Positions 1-9,594 are shown, numbered from the stretch's first letter. The stretch: DNA of 64,000 bases from Caulobacteraceae bacterium (GCA_947475415.1 CANJLH010000001.1:310001-374000); one strand, 5' to 3'. Notes: a model not told the origin generated them from the sequence alone. A program made the numbers and translations.

Positions 1-1533
1 GAAAAGCCGCCTTACGTCGGCTTCGCCGGCGAGGGGGTGATCCTGCCCCGTGAGGATTCCGACGGGATCGGCGTGGAAACCGTCAACGTCTCGCGCCTGT
101 CCATCGAGGTCTGGCGGGTGGTTGACCGCAACCTGGTGCGAAAGTCGATCAGCGCGCCGGAACCGACCGCGCAGGGCGACTACCCCTCCGACTACGGCGA
201 CGACAGCGAGGACGGCGAGGGCCGACGGGTCTGGAAGGGCGAAGTGACGGTCAAGGGCGAAGCTGGCGAGCGTGTCACCACCGTGTTTCCCCTGGGCGCG
301 GTGCTGAAGGAGATGCAGCCCGGCGCCTATGTGATCAAGGCGGTCGACGCCTCCGCACGCGGCCCCAAGGACAATTCGGACGACGACGACAACAACCTGC
401 CGGCCCAGGCGCGGCGTTGGGTGGTGTTCACCGACATGGCCTTGTCGGCCTATGAGGGCTCGCAGGCGCTGGACGTGGTGGCGCGGTCGCTGCAGAGCGC
501 CAAGACCCTCGGCGGACTACGCGTGGCGCTGCTGGCGCGAAATGGTGAGACCCTGGCCGAGGGAAAGACCGATTCCGCCGGCCGGGTGCGCTTCGACCGC
601 CCGCTGCTCGACGGCGAAGGCGCCGAGGACGCACGTATGGTGATGGCCTACGGCCCCCAGGGCGATCTGGCGGTGCTCGACCTCGATCGCGCGCCGGTGG
701 ACCTGTCAAAGCAGGGCGTTGGCGGCCGCGCCGCCGGCGGGGGCGACGAAGAAACTTCGGGCCGCAAGGCGTCCAGCGTGGTCGACGGCTATCTTTATGC
801 CGACCGGGGCATCTTCCGGCCCGGCGAGACCGCCCACCTCAACGTCCTGCTGCGAGACCATGAGGCCCGCGCGATCAAGGACCGTAAGGGCGCCGTGGTC
901 ATCCGCCGCCCCTCTGGCGTGGAATTCAAGCGCATAGGCTTCGACAAGACGCCCACCGGCTCGGTGGTCGTCGACGTTGACCTGCCCAAGGGCGCGCCGC
1001 GGGGGCGCTGGAAGGCGGTGCTGGAAATCGACGGCCTGGACGGCTCGGCGGGTGAAATGTCATTTTCGGTGGAGGACTTCGCGCCGCAACGGCTGGCGGT
1101 GACCGCCACCGGACAGGAGGCGGCGCCTGTTGGAGCCGGCGAAGCCCGCACCATCGATATCTCCGCGCGGTTCCTCTATGGCGCAGCCGGCGCGGGTCTG
1201 CAGACCCAGGGCGAGGCGCGGCTGCGCGCCGATCCCGATCCCTTCCCCCAGTTCAAGGACTACAAGTGGGGCGACCAGCGCGAGGCCTTTGAGGAGAAGT
1301 TCCTGGAGCTGGGTTCGACGGTCACCGACGGCGAGGGCCACGCGATCATCGCACTCTCGACCGCCGAGGCGGGCGACACCGCCCAACCGCTGGAAGCCGA
1401 TGTGACGACCTCGGTGTTCGAACCCGGCGGCCGGCCGGTGCGCGAAGGCCTGAACCTGAAGGTGCGCACCAAGCCCGTCTACCTTGCGTCAAGATCGACC
1501 AGGCCGACGCGGCGGGAGGGCGCGACCCGCTGA
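1..1533 (+). CDS. Alpha-2-macroglobulin family protein, N-terminal part (frameshifted; runs off the left edge)
   Basis: Bacterial alpha-2-macroglobulins (YfhM type) are large periplasmic, often lipid-anchored proteins thought to trap attacking proteases. The reading frame is open from base 1, so the true start and signal peptide lie outside the window; the GTG at 37 is internal. The segment reads as macroglobulin domains, including the family-typical DRGIFRPGE stretch near base 810. After VRTKPVYL (ending at 1485) the frame runs into unrelated residues and stops at 1533. Inserting one base (probably a G) at about 1486 restores L-G-V-K-I-D-Q-A-D and joins this part to the next open frame. The break is therefore a single-base deletion or a sequencing error. 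pbpC follows, the usual partner. Confidence 0.85.
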   Translation, partial: EKPPYVGFAGEGVILPREDSDGIGVETVNVSRLSIEVWRVVDRNLVRKSISAPEPTAQGDYPSDYGDDSEDGEGRRVWKGEVTVKGEAGERVTTVFPLGAVLKEMQPGAYVIKAVDASARGPKDNSDDDDNNLPAQARRWVVFTDMALSAYEGSQALDVVARSLQSAKTLGGLRVALLARNGETLAEGKTDSAGRVRFDRPLLDGEGAEDARMVMAYGPQGDLAVLDLDRAPVDLSKQGVGGRAAGGGDEETSGRKASSVVDGYLYADRGIFRPGETAHLNVLLRDHEARAIKDRKGAVVIRRPSGVEFKRIGFDKTPTGSVVVDVDLPKGAPRGRWKAVLEIDGLDGSAGEMSFSVEDFAPQRLAVTATGQEAAPVGAGEARTIDISARFLYGAAGAGLQTQGEARLRADPDPFPQFKDYKWGDQREAFEEKFLELGSTVTDGEGHAIIALSTAEAGDTAQPLEADVTTSVFEPGGRPVREGLNLKVRTKPVYLASRSTRPTRREGATR

Positions 1534-4502
1534 TGAACCTGGATGTCATCGCCGCCGACGCGGCGGGAAGGCGGATCACGGCTTCGGGTGTTGCCTACAC
1601 GCTGATCGCCGAAAATTGGGACTATGACTGGTTCCAACAGGACGGGCGCTGGCAATGGCGCCGAACCAGCCGCGACGTCGCGGTGGCCCGGGGCAACCTC
1701 AACGTGGGCGTCGGCGAGGCGGCCCGCATCGCCAAGCGTCTAGGCTGGGGCGACTATCGGCTGGAACTGGCGGGACCCTCGGGTGCGAAGACTGTCGTGC
1801 GCTTCGCTTCCGGCTGGGGCGCAGCGGCCAGTGACGTGGAAGCGCCCGACTTCGTGCGGGTCAGCGCCGGGACCAAGGCCTACGCGCAGGGCGACATGAT
1901 CGAGATCACGCTGAAACCGCCCTATGCCGGCGAAGCGCAGGTGGCGGTGGCCACCGATCGGCTGGTCGACCTGAAGAATGTTTCCGTCGGACCCAACGGG
2001 ACCACAGTGCGGCTGAAGTCCGACGCGGCCTGGGGCGGCGGGGCCTATGTGCTGGTCAGCGTCGTGCAGCCCCGCGATCCGGTGGCGGCGCCCAAACCAC
2101 GGCGGGCGCTGGGACTGATCTATGTCCCTCTCGATCCTAAGAACCGCAAGCTGACGGTGGAAATCGCCACACCTGCCAAGATCGACGCCAAGGCGCCGCT
2201 GGAGGTGCCGCTCACTATCAAGGGAACCGGCTTCGCCGGGCGGGCGCGGGTCACGCTGGCCGCCGTGGACGAAGGCGTGCTGCGGCTGACCAAGTTCGCT
2301 ACGCCCGATCCCGCCGGTTGGTACTTCGGCAAGCGTGCGCTCGCCGTGGATTACCGCGACGACTACGGGCGCCTTCTGGACCCGAACCTGGGCGCGCCGG
2401 CCAATGTCAACTTCGGCGCCGACGAGGTCGGCGGCGAGGGGCTGACGGTGACGCCGATCCGCACCATTGCGCTTTGGTCCGGGGTCGTGGAGACCGGTCC
2501 GGGCGGCCATGCGACGATCAAGCTTCCGGCGGCGGATTTCAACGGCGAACTGCGGTTGATGGCGGTGGCCTGGACCGACGACGCCGTGGGCTCGGGCTCC
2601 AAGCCGTTGACGGTGCGCGAAGCGGTGGTGGCGGACCTGAACCTGCCGCGGTTCCTGGCGCCGGGCGACAAATCCTTCGCCACCCTGGAACTGCATAACC
2701 TGGAGGGCAAGGCCGGCCAGTATGTGGCGGAGCTTTCCTCGCAGGGCGGCATATTGAGCGCCTTCAAGAAGGCGTTCCAGCTTGCGCTCGGCCAGCGGAT
2801 CGCCGAGCGCATCGCCTTCGACGCGCCGAACCGCTCAGGAATCGGCAAGGTTGGCTTCAAAGTCTCCGGGCCGGGCTTTACAACCGGACGGGACTATCCC
2901 CTGCAGACTCGTCTGGGCTGGGGCGGCATCACCCGCACCACCATCGAGGCCCAGCAACCAGGCCAGGCGTTCACGCCGGCGCCTGCCCTGCTGGCCGGCC
3001 TGGCCGCCGGCGACGTGCAGATGCAGGTAAGTTACTCGCCGTTCCGCGGGTTCGACCCCGCGCCGCTGGCGCAGACGCTCAACCGCTACCCCTACGGCTG
3101 CACCGAACAACTGGTCTCCGGCGCTTATCCGCTGCTCTACGCCGCCGAGGTCGCCGCCGATCCGAAGACCAAGCCGCAACCGACCGCGGGTCTGAGCGCC
3201 GCGGTGGGTCGGTTGCTGGATCGCCAGACCCTGGACGGGGCCTTCGGACTTTGGCGGGTCGGCGACGGAGAGGCTGACGCATGGCTGGGCGCCTACGCCA
3301 CCGACTTCCTGATCGAGGCCCAGAAGGCCGGCGTGGCCGTACCGCAGGCCGCCGTCGACAAGGCGTTGGCGGCCATGCGCCAACTCTCTCGACCAGACGG
3401 CTGGGCGTCGGTTTCCTACCGGACCGAATATCCCGAATGGTGGGCCGGCTCGAAAGCGGCCAGCGAGAAGGCCACCGCAACGCTGCGAAGCCGCGCCTCA
3501 GCCTATGCGCTCTATGTGCTGGCCAAGTCCGGCCGAGGAGACCTGGCGCGCCTGCGCTGGTGGCACGACGTGCAGATGAAGAGCGAGGCCTCGCCGCTGG
3601 CCATGGGCCATGTGGGCGCGGGACTGGCGCTGATGGGGGACAGGGCCAGGGCCAGATCGGCGCTGCGCCAGGCGGTTCGCGCACTGGGCTACCGTGAGGA
3701 GAGCGACTGGTATCAAAGTCCCTTGCGGGACCTGGCCGGCCTGATCTCCCTCGCCTATGAGGCCGGAGAGGTCGATCTCGCCCGCGATCTCCAGAAGCGC
3801 CTTGAGAACGCGGTCAAGGATCCGGACGCCCTGAACACCCAGGAATCGGCTCGGCTGATGCAAGCGGCGCACTTCATGTTCAAGGCCGCCGGTCCGATGC
3901 GCATCGAGGCGTCGGGCGCGAACCTGCTCAACGCCGCGGGTGGCGCGCGGCGCTGGGCCGTGGGCCGGCTAGCCGACGCCCGGTTCGTCAACGCCGGGAC
4001 CGGCGCGCTCTGGCGCACGGTGACGGTTTCGGGGACGCCGGTGGCGGCGCCCGGCGCACAGGCCAGCGGCATCACGGTTGAGAAGCGTCTGATGAGCTTC
4101 ACTGGCGGCGGCGTTGATCCGGCCGGCCTGCGGCAGGGCGACCGGGTGATCGTCCTGATCTCCGGCCGCTCCGGCCAGGCGCGCGCCACGTCGCTGGTGG
4201 TGGATGATCCGCTGCCCGCGGGCTTCGAGATCGAAACAGTTCTGGGGCCGGACGACGCGCAGAGCGGGCCGTTCAAATTCCTGGGCAAACTGTCAGAAGC
4301 CGATGTCCAGGAAAGTCGCGACGACCGATACATCGCCGCCGTCGACCTGCCCGGTCGCGAAGCCTTCGCCTTCGCATATGTGGCCCGCGCTGTAACCCCC
4401 GGCGACTACCTGCTGCCCGGCGTACAGGCGCGCGACATGTACCGACCAAGCATCAGCGCCCGTACAGCCGCGACCCGGACCGCCATCGCGCCAGGCGGGT
4501 GA
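1533..4502 (+). CDS. Alpha-2-macroglobulin family protein, C-terminal part with thioester (frameshifted)
   Basis: This is the remainder of the same gene; the ATG at 1533 is an internal Met, not a natural start. About 989 residues are present, covering the later macroglobulin domains, the helical thioester domain and the C-terminal receptor-like domain. The thioester motif GCTEQ is intact, with Cys at bases 3099-3101 (residue 523 of this frame), so the trap chemistry was preserved up to the frameshift. The Glu-Trp-Trp-rich thioester-domain segment follows at about 3430. The stop overlaps the pbpC start by four bases, indicating one operon. If the frameshift near 1486 is a sequencing error the gene is whole. 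If real, the protein is lost or made as separate pieces. Confidence 0.87.
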   Translation: MNLDVIAADAAGRRITASGVAYTLIAENWDYDWFQQDGRWQWRRTSRDVAVARGNLNVGVGEAARIAKRLGWGDYRLELAGPSGAKTVVRFASGWGAAASDVEAPDFVRVSAGTKAYAQGDMIEITLKPPYAGEAQVAVATDRLVDLKNVSVGPNGTTVRLKSDAAWGGGAYVLVSVVQPRDPVAAPKPRRALGLIYVPLDPKNRKLTVEIATPAKIDAKAPLEVPLTIKGTGFAGRARVTLAAVDEGVLRLTKFATPDPAGWYFGKRALAVDYRDDYGRLLDPNLGAPANVNFGADEVGGEGLTVTPIRTIALWSGVVETGPGGHATIKLPAADFNGELRLMAVAWTDDAVGSGSKPLTVREAVVADLNLPRFLAPGDKSFATLELHNLEGKAGQYVAELSSQGGILSAFKKAFQLALGQRIAERIAFDAPNRSGIGKVGFKVSGPGFTTGRDYPLQTRLGWGGITRTTIEAQQPGQAFTPAPALLAGLAAGDVQMQVSYSPFRGFDPAPLAQTLNRYPYGCTEQLVSGAYPLLYAAEVAADPKTKPQPTAGLSAAVGRLLDRQTLDGAFGLWRVGDGEADAWLGAYATDFLIEAQKAGVAVPQAAVDKALAAMRQLSRPDGWASVSYRTEYPEWWAGSKAASEKATATLRSRASAYALYVLAKSGRGDLARLRWWHDVQMKSEASPLAMGHVGAGLALMGDRARARSALRQAVRALGYREESDWYQSPLRDLAGLISLAYEAGEVDLARDLQKRLENAVKDPDALNTQESARLMQAAHFMFKAAGPMRIEASGANLLNAAGGARRWAVGRLADARFVNAGTGALWRTVTVSGTPVAAPGAQASGITVEKRLMSFTGGGVDPAGLRQGDRVIVLISGRSGQARATSLVVDDPLPAGFEIETVLGPDDAQSGPFKFLGKLSEADVQESRDDRYIAAVDLPGREAFAFAYVARAVTPGDYLLPGVQARDMYRPSISARTAATRTAIAPGG

Positions 4503-6607
4503 TGGGCTGGACCTGGCCGCCCGCCCCGCCCCGCGCGCGCGGGACGGCCCCGGCGGCGAGCCGGACGAATGCGCGGGTGCGCCGCATCGTTCGCGGCCTC
4601 ATTGCGTTGCTTGCGGCCGAGACCATCGTTGGCGGACTGGACGTCCTGTTTCCGCCGGATCTCGCCAGGGCCGAGCGATCTTCACCGGTCGCCTTGGACA
4701 GACGCGGCGCATGGCTGCGGGCCCTTCCGGTGGAGAACGGGCGCTGGCGCATACGGGCGGACCTGACCCGCACGGACCGCACCTTCCTGAATCGCCTCAT
4801 CGGGGTTGAAGATGCGCGGTTCTGGATCCATCCCGGTGTCGATCCCCTCGCCGTGCTGAGGGCTGCAGGGTCTGCGGCGGTGCGCGGGCGGATCACCTCC
4901 GGCGCGTCGACCCTGTCCATGCAGACCGCAAGGCTGCTGGAGCCGAGACCCCGCAACCTGGCTTCGAAGCTGGTGGAGATGGTCCGCGCGGTCCAGATCG
5001 AGGCCCGGTTCTCCAAGCGCGAGATCTTGGCGCTTTACCTGACGCTGGCTCCCTACGGCGGCAATCTGGAAGGGGTCCGAGCGGCCAGCCTGTCCTATTT
5101 CGGCCATGAGCCGGAAAGCCTGACCGCCGGCGAGCAGGCGCTGTTGATCGCGCTCCCGCAGTCGCCGGAGGCGCGCCGACCGGACCGCCGACCGGAAGCC
5201 GCACGCGCCGCGCGTCGGGCCGTGCTGGACAAGCTGATCCGGGCCGGCGCGATCACCGAGGCCGCCGCCGCCGAGGCGGAGGGCGAGCCCCTGCCCATCC
5301 GCGCGCCATTCCCGGCGCTGGCGTGGCACGCCGCCGGTGAACTGGCCCGCACCGCGCCCGCCGCCCAGGCTTCGGTGATCTCGACAATCGACGCGGACCT
5401 ACAGGCGCGCCTGGAGCCTCTGGCTCGCGCGGCAGCACTGGCGCAGGGGCCCTCCGCCACGGCGGCGGCCCTCGTCGTGGAGATCGAGGGTCGCGCCGTG
5501 CGCGCCGCCGTCGGCTCTGCGGGACTGGATCGGCCCGGCGGCTGGGTCGACATGACCGGCGCCCCTCGCTCGCCGGGCTCGGCGCTGAAGCCGTTCATCT
5601 ACGCATTCGCCTTCGATGACGGCCTGGCCGCCCCTGACACCGAAATGCGCGATGCACGCACCCGCTATGCGGACTATCAGCCGGAGAATTTCGACCGGGT
5701 CTTCCATGACAAGGTCACCGCCCGAGAAGCCCTGACCCACTCCCTCAATGTTCCGGCCGTGGAAACCCTGGACCGGCTGGGACCCGCCGCCTTTGAGGCG
5801 CGGATCGCTTCCGCCGGCGTCACCCTGCTGCGCCCCCGGGCTGACACCCGCGCCCCCGGCCTCGCCATTGCGTTGGGTGGCGTAGGCGTCACTCTGCGCG
5901 ATCTGGCCGTGCTATACGCCGCCCTGGGGGATGGAGGGCTCGCCAAGCCGCTGGCCTGGACCGAGGCCGACGCCCAGGCCCGGCGCCGTGATCGAGGCAG
6001 ACGGTTGGTGCGGCCCGAGGCCGCCGGCCAGGTGATGGACATACTGAGGGAAACGCCGCCTCCGGCCGGCGTCACCGCGGCCGCGCTGGTCAAGGGGCGG
6101 CCGATGATGGCCTACAAGACCGGCACTTCCTACGGGTTCCGCGACGCGGTGGCCGCCGGCGTGGTGGGTCGCTATGTGGTGATCGTCTGGACCGGTCGGG
6201 CGGACGGCGGCGCGCGGGGCGGACTTACCGGACGAAATGCGGCGCTGCCGCTGCTGTTCGACGCGGCCGACCTGATCGACGCGCCAGCGGCCGCACCTCG
6301 ACCGCTGGCTCCAAAGTCGGCTCCGGCGGCGCTGGCCAGACTGGAGCAGGCCGGCGAGGGGCCGCGGCTGATTTTCCCGCCAGATGGGGCGACGGTGCAG
6401 GTCGAAGCCTTCGGTCCCACCTCCCGCGGCCTGGTCCTGGCCGCTGGCGGCGAGAGCCTGTCCTGGTATGTGGCCGGGATTCCCCTGCCCCCTGACCCGG
6501 TGAGCGGAAGGATTGTCTGGCGGCCTGCGACGCCGGGGTTCTATCGGCTGAGCGTTGTGGACGGACAGGGCCGACGCGCGCACGCAAGGGTGCGAGTGAA
6601 GGGCTAG
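4499..6607 (+). CDS. pbpC: Penicillin-binding protein 1C (bifunctional transglycosylase/transpeptidase)
   Basis: Inner-membrane enzyme that polymerises glycan strands and crosslinks peptides. The order is a short cytoplasmic tail, one membrane segment at about residues 30-50, a glycosyltransferase domain with catalytic Glu104 in VEDARFW and the GASTLSMQ motif, then a transpeptidase domain with Ser361 in SALK, the SLN motif and Lys540 in KTG. The last 90 or so residues match the PBP1C C-terminal domain. About 700 residues is slightly shorter than Escherichia coli PbpC. The start may be GTG at 4499 or ATG at 4502; both overlap the macroglobulin stop. The pairing of a thioester trap with PbpC is a known arrangement, thought to combine defence with wall repair. 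Confidence 0.93.
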   Translation: MMGWTWPPAPPRARGTAPAASRTNARVRRIVRGLIALLAAETIVGGLDVLFPPDLARAERSSPVALDRRGAWLRALPVENGRWRIRADLTRTDRTFLNRLIGVEDARFWIHPGVDPLAVLRAAGSAAVRGRITSGASTLSMQTARLLEPRPRNLASKLVEMVRAVQIEARFSKREILALYLTLAPYGGNLEGVRAASLSYFGHEPESLTAGEQALLIALPQSPEARRPDRRPEAARAARRAVLDKLIRAGAITEAAAAEAEGEPLPIRAPFPALAWHAAGELARTAPAAQASVISTIDADLQARLEPLARAAALAQGPSATAAALVVEIEGRAVRAAVGSAGLDRPGGWVDMTGAPRSPGSALKPFIYAFAFDDGLAAPDTEMRDARTRYADYQPENFDRVFHDKVTAREALTHSLNVPAVETLDRLGPAAFEARIASAGVTLLRPRADTRAPGLAIALGGVGVTLRDLAVLYAALGDGGLAKPLAWTEADAQARRRDRGRRLVRPEAAGQVMDILRETPPPAGVTAAALVKGRPMMAYKTGTSYGFRDAVAAGVVGRYVVIVWTGRADGGARGGLTGRNAALPLLFDAADLIDAPAAAPRPLAPKSAPAALARLEQAGEGPRLIFPPDGATVQVEAFGPTSRGLVLAAGGESLSWYVAGIPLPPDPVSGRIVWRPATPGFYRLSVVDGQGRRAHARVRVKG

Positions 6608-6668
6608 GCGGCATTGACAACACGTCGCGCACCCGGCTCCTAACGCGCCCTGAATGTGGAGAAACCTG

Positions 6669-7877
6669 ATGGCCGATACGACTCCAGACGGACCGCTGGC
6701 CGGCCTGCGTGTGATCGAGATGGGCACCCTGATCGCAGGACCCTTCTGCGGCCAGATCCTGGGCGACTTCGGCGCCGAGGTGATCAAGCTCGAGGATCCC
6801 AAGACCGGCGATCCCATGCGTCAATGGGGCCGCAGCCTGCCAAAGGGCCTGTCGCCTTGGTGGCCGGTGATCGGGCGAAACAAGAAGTCGGTGGGGGTCG
6901 ATCTTCGAACCGCCGAAGGCCAGGACCTGGCGCGCACCCTGATCGGCAAGGCCGATATCGTCGTGGAGAACTTCCGGGTCGGCGGGCTGGAGAAGTGGGG
7001 CCTGGGTTGGGAGCGGCTGTCGCAGGACAATCCGCGCCTGATCATGGCCAGGGTCACCGGCTATGGCCAGACCGGGCCGCTGGCGGGCCGCGCCGGCTAT
7101 GGCCTGATCGGGGAGGCCTTCGGGGGCCTGCGCTATGTGATCGGCGAGCCGGACCGACCGCCGGCGAGGGCCGGTATCTCCATCGGCGACACACTGTCCG
7201 CCATGCATGCGGTGATGGGCATTCTGATGGCGATGCATGTGCGCGAGACCACTGGCCGCGGTCAGATGATCGACACCGCCCTCTACGAAAGCGTGCTGGC
7301 GGTGATGGAGAATCTGGTCACCGAGTACGATATCACCGGCTATGTGCGCGAACGCTCCGGCGCGATCCTGCCCGGCATCGCGCCATCTTCAGCCTACCCC
7401 TGCGCCGATGGCGAGATGATCCTGATCGGCGGCAATGGCGACAACGTGTTCGCACGCCTGTGCCAAGTGATGGGCAGGCCGGAGCTGAAGGATGATCCCA
7501 GATATGCCGATCACGCCGCGCGGGGCGTCAACCAGATCGAACTGGACGACCTGATCGGCGCCTGGACCGCAACCCAGAAGCTAAGCGACTTGCTGGTCCG
7601 TTTGGAGGCCGAGGGCGTGCCTTGCGGGCGCATCTATAGCGCCCCCGACATGCTGGCCGACCCCCAATACCAGGCCCGCCAGTCAATCATTGAGACCAAC
7701 CACCCGGTATTCGGCCCGATCAAGATGCAGAACGTGTTCCCGAAGCTCTCGGCCAACCCAGGCCGCGTCCGCTGGCCCGGCCCGGCGCTGGGACAGCACA
7801 CCGACGAGGTGCTGCGGGATGTGGCCGGTTACGGGCCGGAGAAGATCGCCGAGCTTCACGCCAAGGGGGTGGTTTGA
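6669..7877 (+). CDS. CaiB/BaiF (class III) CoA-transferase family protein
   Basis: Class III CoA-transferases move CoA between carboxylic acids through an aspartyl-CoA intermediate. The N-terminus (PLAGLRVIEMGTLIAGPFCG) and the DFGAEVIKLEDP segment are typical, and the conserved Asp of the GQMIDTALYES motif (about residue 202) matches the family's catalytic aspartate. About 402 residues is the usual length. An ATG also lies at 6654, but 6669 is preferred because GGAG at 6657-6660 sits at ribosome-binding distance and the family N-terminus begins there. The substrate cannot be read from the sequence. It follows pbpC by some 60 bases and shows no functional link to its neighbours. Two relatives lie at 55.2 and 58.3 kb. 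Confidence 0.9.
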   Translation: MADTTPDGPLAGLRVIEMGTLIAGPFCGQILGDFGAEVIKLEDPKTGDPMRQWGRSLPKGLSPWWPVIGRNKKSVGVDLRTAEGQDLARTLIGKADIVVENFRVGGLEKWGLGWERLSQDNPRLIMARVTGYGQTGPLAGRAGYGLIGEAFGGLRYVIGEPDRPPARAGISIGDTLSAMHAVMGILMAMHVRETTGRGQMIDTALYESVLAVMENLVTEYDITGYVRERSGAILPGIAPSSAYPCADGEMILIGGNGDNVFARLCQVMGRPELKDDPRYADHAARGVNQIELDDLIGAWTATQKLSDLLVRLEAEGVPCGRIYSAPDMLADPQYQARQSIIETNHPVFGPIKMQNVFPKLSANPGRVRWPGPALGQHTDEVLRDVAGYGPEKIAELHAKGVV

Positions 7878-7887
7878 GTGGGACGCC

Positions 7888-8874
7888 CTATCCTGCCCTC
7901 AGCAGCTCCGCCACGGCGGAGGCCACCTGGTTTACGTCGTAGGGCTTGCGGATGATCGGGGCGTCGAAGCCGGTGGGCGCGCCGCCGGTTTCGCCATAGC
8001 CGGTGGCGAAGACAAAGGGCACGCCGCGGGCCCGCAGCGCCTCGGCCACCGGGGTCACCAAGCGGCCATTCAAATTGGCGTCAAGCACCGCCGCGTCGAT
8101 GGGTTGTGACAGCAGCGCCATGGCCTCCTCAAGTTCATAGGCCGGCCCGATCACCTTGGCGCCCGCCTCACTGAGCCCGGTCTCAAGCTCAAGCGCCAGC
8201 AGCACCGCGTCCTCGACAATCAGAATCCGCGCGCCCTTCAGATCCGCCGCGCCAACGGACAGGACTTCCGGCGTTCGGAACCGTTGCGTTTGCGGCGCGC
8301 TCTCGGGCCGTTCGATAACCGCACCGCGTCCGGCGCGCAGCCGCACCTGAACGCCGGACGGCGGGTAATCGGCCGCCACATCGCCGTTGAGCTCACGGCC
8401 TGTGACCTGGCTCAGCAGAGTCGCGCCAAAGCCGCGATGCGTCGGCGGCGCCACCCGCGGCCCGCCGCTTTCGGACCAGACCAACTCGAACCCCCCATCG
8501 GGCCGGGCCGTCCAGCGGACTTCGACTCGCCCGGCGTCCGCCGAAAGGGCGCCAAACTTCAGCGCATTGGCGCCCAGCTCGTGCAGGGCGAGCGCCAGGG
8601 CGTTCGCCGCCCGAGGAGTCAGGAAGGTTTCCGGGCCTTCCCATCGCGCCTGGCCCGGCGCGAGCGCGCTGAGTTCCGCCGCCGCCAGGTTCTCGATGGA
8701 GGCGCCTCGCCAACGGGCCGCAGTCAGTAGTTCGTGGGCCGAAGTCAGCGCCCGCAGGCGGCCGGTGAAGGTTTGGAGGAAGGTGTCCAACGAGGTTGTG
8801 CGCTTGGCGGTCTGAGCGGATAGGACCTGGACGGTCGCGAGCACATTCTTCACCCGGTGATCCAGCTCGGCCAT
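7888..8874 (-). CDS. HWE-family sensor histidine kinase with C-terminal receiver domain (N-terminus disrupted)
   Basis: The kinase core begins at once with the HWE/HisKA_2 H-box ELDHRVKN (His6 of this frame). It continues to an ATPase domain with the N-box HELGANALKFGALS and the WSES motif that names the family. A receiver domain covers about residues 215-328, with acidic pair E221/D222, phospho-acceptor Asp265 and Lys310. The coding frame actually extends upstream of the ATG as WPAVGVAEDITRRREEEE, the usual linker after a PAS domain, but the PAS domain lies in another frame (next entry). So this is the 3' part of a broken PAS-HWE-receiver gene. It may still be translated from the ATG at 8874. 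It lies near the general stress response locus, to which HWE kinases often signal. Confidence 0.82.
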   Translation of the reverse strand: MAELDHRVKNVLATVQVLSAQTAKRTTSLDTFLQTFTGRLRALTSAHELLTAARWRGASIENLAAAELSALAPGQARWEGPETFLTPRAANALALALHELGANALKFGALSADAGRVEVRWTARPDGGFELVWSESGGPRVAPPTHRGFGATLLSQVTGRELNGDVAADYPPSGVQVRLRAGRGAVIERPESAPQTQRFRTPEVLSVGAADLKGARILIVEDAVLLALELETGLSEAGAKVIGPAYELEEAMALLSQPIDAAVLDANLNGRLVTPVAEALRARGVPFVFATGYGETGGAPTGFDAPIIRKPYDVNQVASAVAELLRAG

Positions 8875-9095
8875 CAGAGTGGCGCTGCGCTCCTCTTCCT
8901 CCCGCCGACGGGTAATATCCTCCGCAACGCCGACAGCCGGCCAGACGGCAGATTCATGATCTGGCCCATTCTTGGGCTGACGACGATGATGTCGGCGGCG
9001 TAGTCCCAGTAAAACTCGCCCAGACCGGCGGCCTGGAGCGCCAGACTTAGCCGCTCCCGATCCGGTTCAAAGCGCTGGGCTTCGGAGGTCATCAC
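8874..9095 (-). pseudogene. PAS-domain N-terminal fragment of the disrupted HWE kinase gene
   Basis: The 73-codon frame starts like a PAS sensor (RERLSLALQAAGLGEFYWDY, then SPRMGQIMNLP). It then runs directly into the DNA that encodes the post-PAS linker, in the wrong frame, and stops at 8874. A PAS domain needs about 100 residues. Here roughly 60-70 are missing between MGQIMNLP and VGVAEDITRRR, and the frames on the two sides do not match. The simplest reading is an internal deletion of around 200 bases near 8935-8950. The start is GTG 9095 or ATG 9092. The gene is probably inactive as a PAS sensor. Confidence 0.7.
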
Positions 9096-9273
9096 GCGAG
9101 CATAGAACCGCCAGTTCCGTTAAGCGACAGGAAGTGTCGATAGGATATTGACGAATTTGCAGCGCGGGCGGGACGTCGTCCTGTTGCAGTGGCGTGAACT
9201 GCGCTTACATGTCCGGAACGCAGGCGCACGCCTTCACAGCCCAGAACCGGGCGACCTACCGCTGGAGAATCCC

Positions 9274-9594
9274 ATGGCCGCAAACGCCGCAGACCTCGCC
9301 GAAGAAACCAAGGCCGCAGCGCGCGCCGCTGCGGACGCCGCCGTGAAACTGACCGCGGAAGCGCAAAAGAGCTTCGCCGAGGCGGCGCGCAAGTTCGAAT
9401 CCGTCGTCCAGGAAGGCGTTGAGCAGATGCGGGCCCAGAGCCGCACCTACGCCGACAACGCCGGCGAGCACATCGACGAGGCCCAGCGATATGTGACCGA
9501 ACGCGTGCGCGAGCGGCCGCTCGCCGCAACCGGCGCGGCGATCGGCGTGGGTGTGCTGATCGGTCTTTTGCTCGCGGCCGGTCGGCGCAATTGA
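9274..9594 (+). CDS. DUF883/ElaB-YqjD-like membrane-anchored protein
   Basis: A 106-residue protein with a long Ala- and Glu-rich amphipathic helix (about residues 5-80), then RERPLAATGAAIGVGVLIGLLLA, a single C-terminal membrane segment ending in RRN. This layout is that of ElaB/YqjD proteins, which tether to the inner membrane and in E. coli associate with ribosomes in stationary phase. The start at ATG 9274 is chosen over an upstream ATG (9148) because GGAG at 9263-9266 precedes it and because the upstream extension lacks family character. It overlaps the next gene by four bases. Stationary-phase or stress function is inferred from the family and from the nearby stress regulators. Confidence 0.8.
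   Translation: MAANAADLAEETKAAARAAADAAVKLTAEAQKSFAEAARKFESVVQEGVEQMRAQSRTYADNAGEHIDEAQRYVTERVRERPLAATGAAIGVGVLIGLLLAAGRRN

Noticed and set aside
1740..2696. Long antisense frame within the macroglobulin gene
   Set aside because: High-GC shadow frame with His/Gly/Arg-rich composition and no motif; many others like it were left out.
9070..9125. GGAAC followed about 17 bases later by CGTG on the minus strand, resembling an EcfG promoter for the HWE kinase gene
   Set aside because: The -10 element has one mismatch and overlaps the start codon, so a transcript would begin inside the gene.
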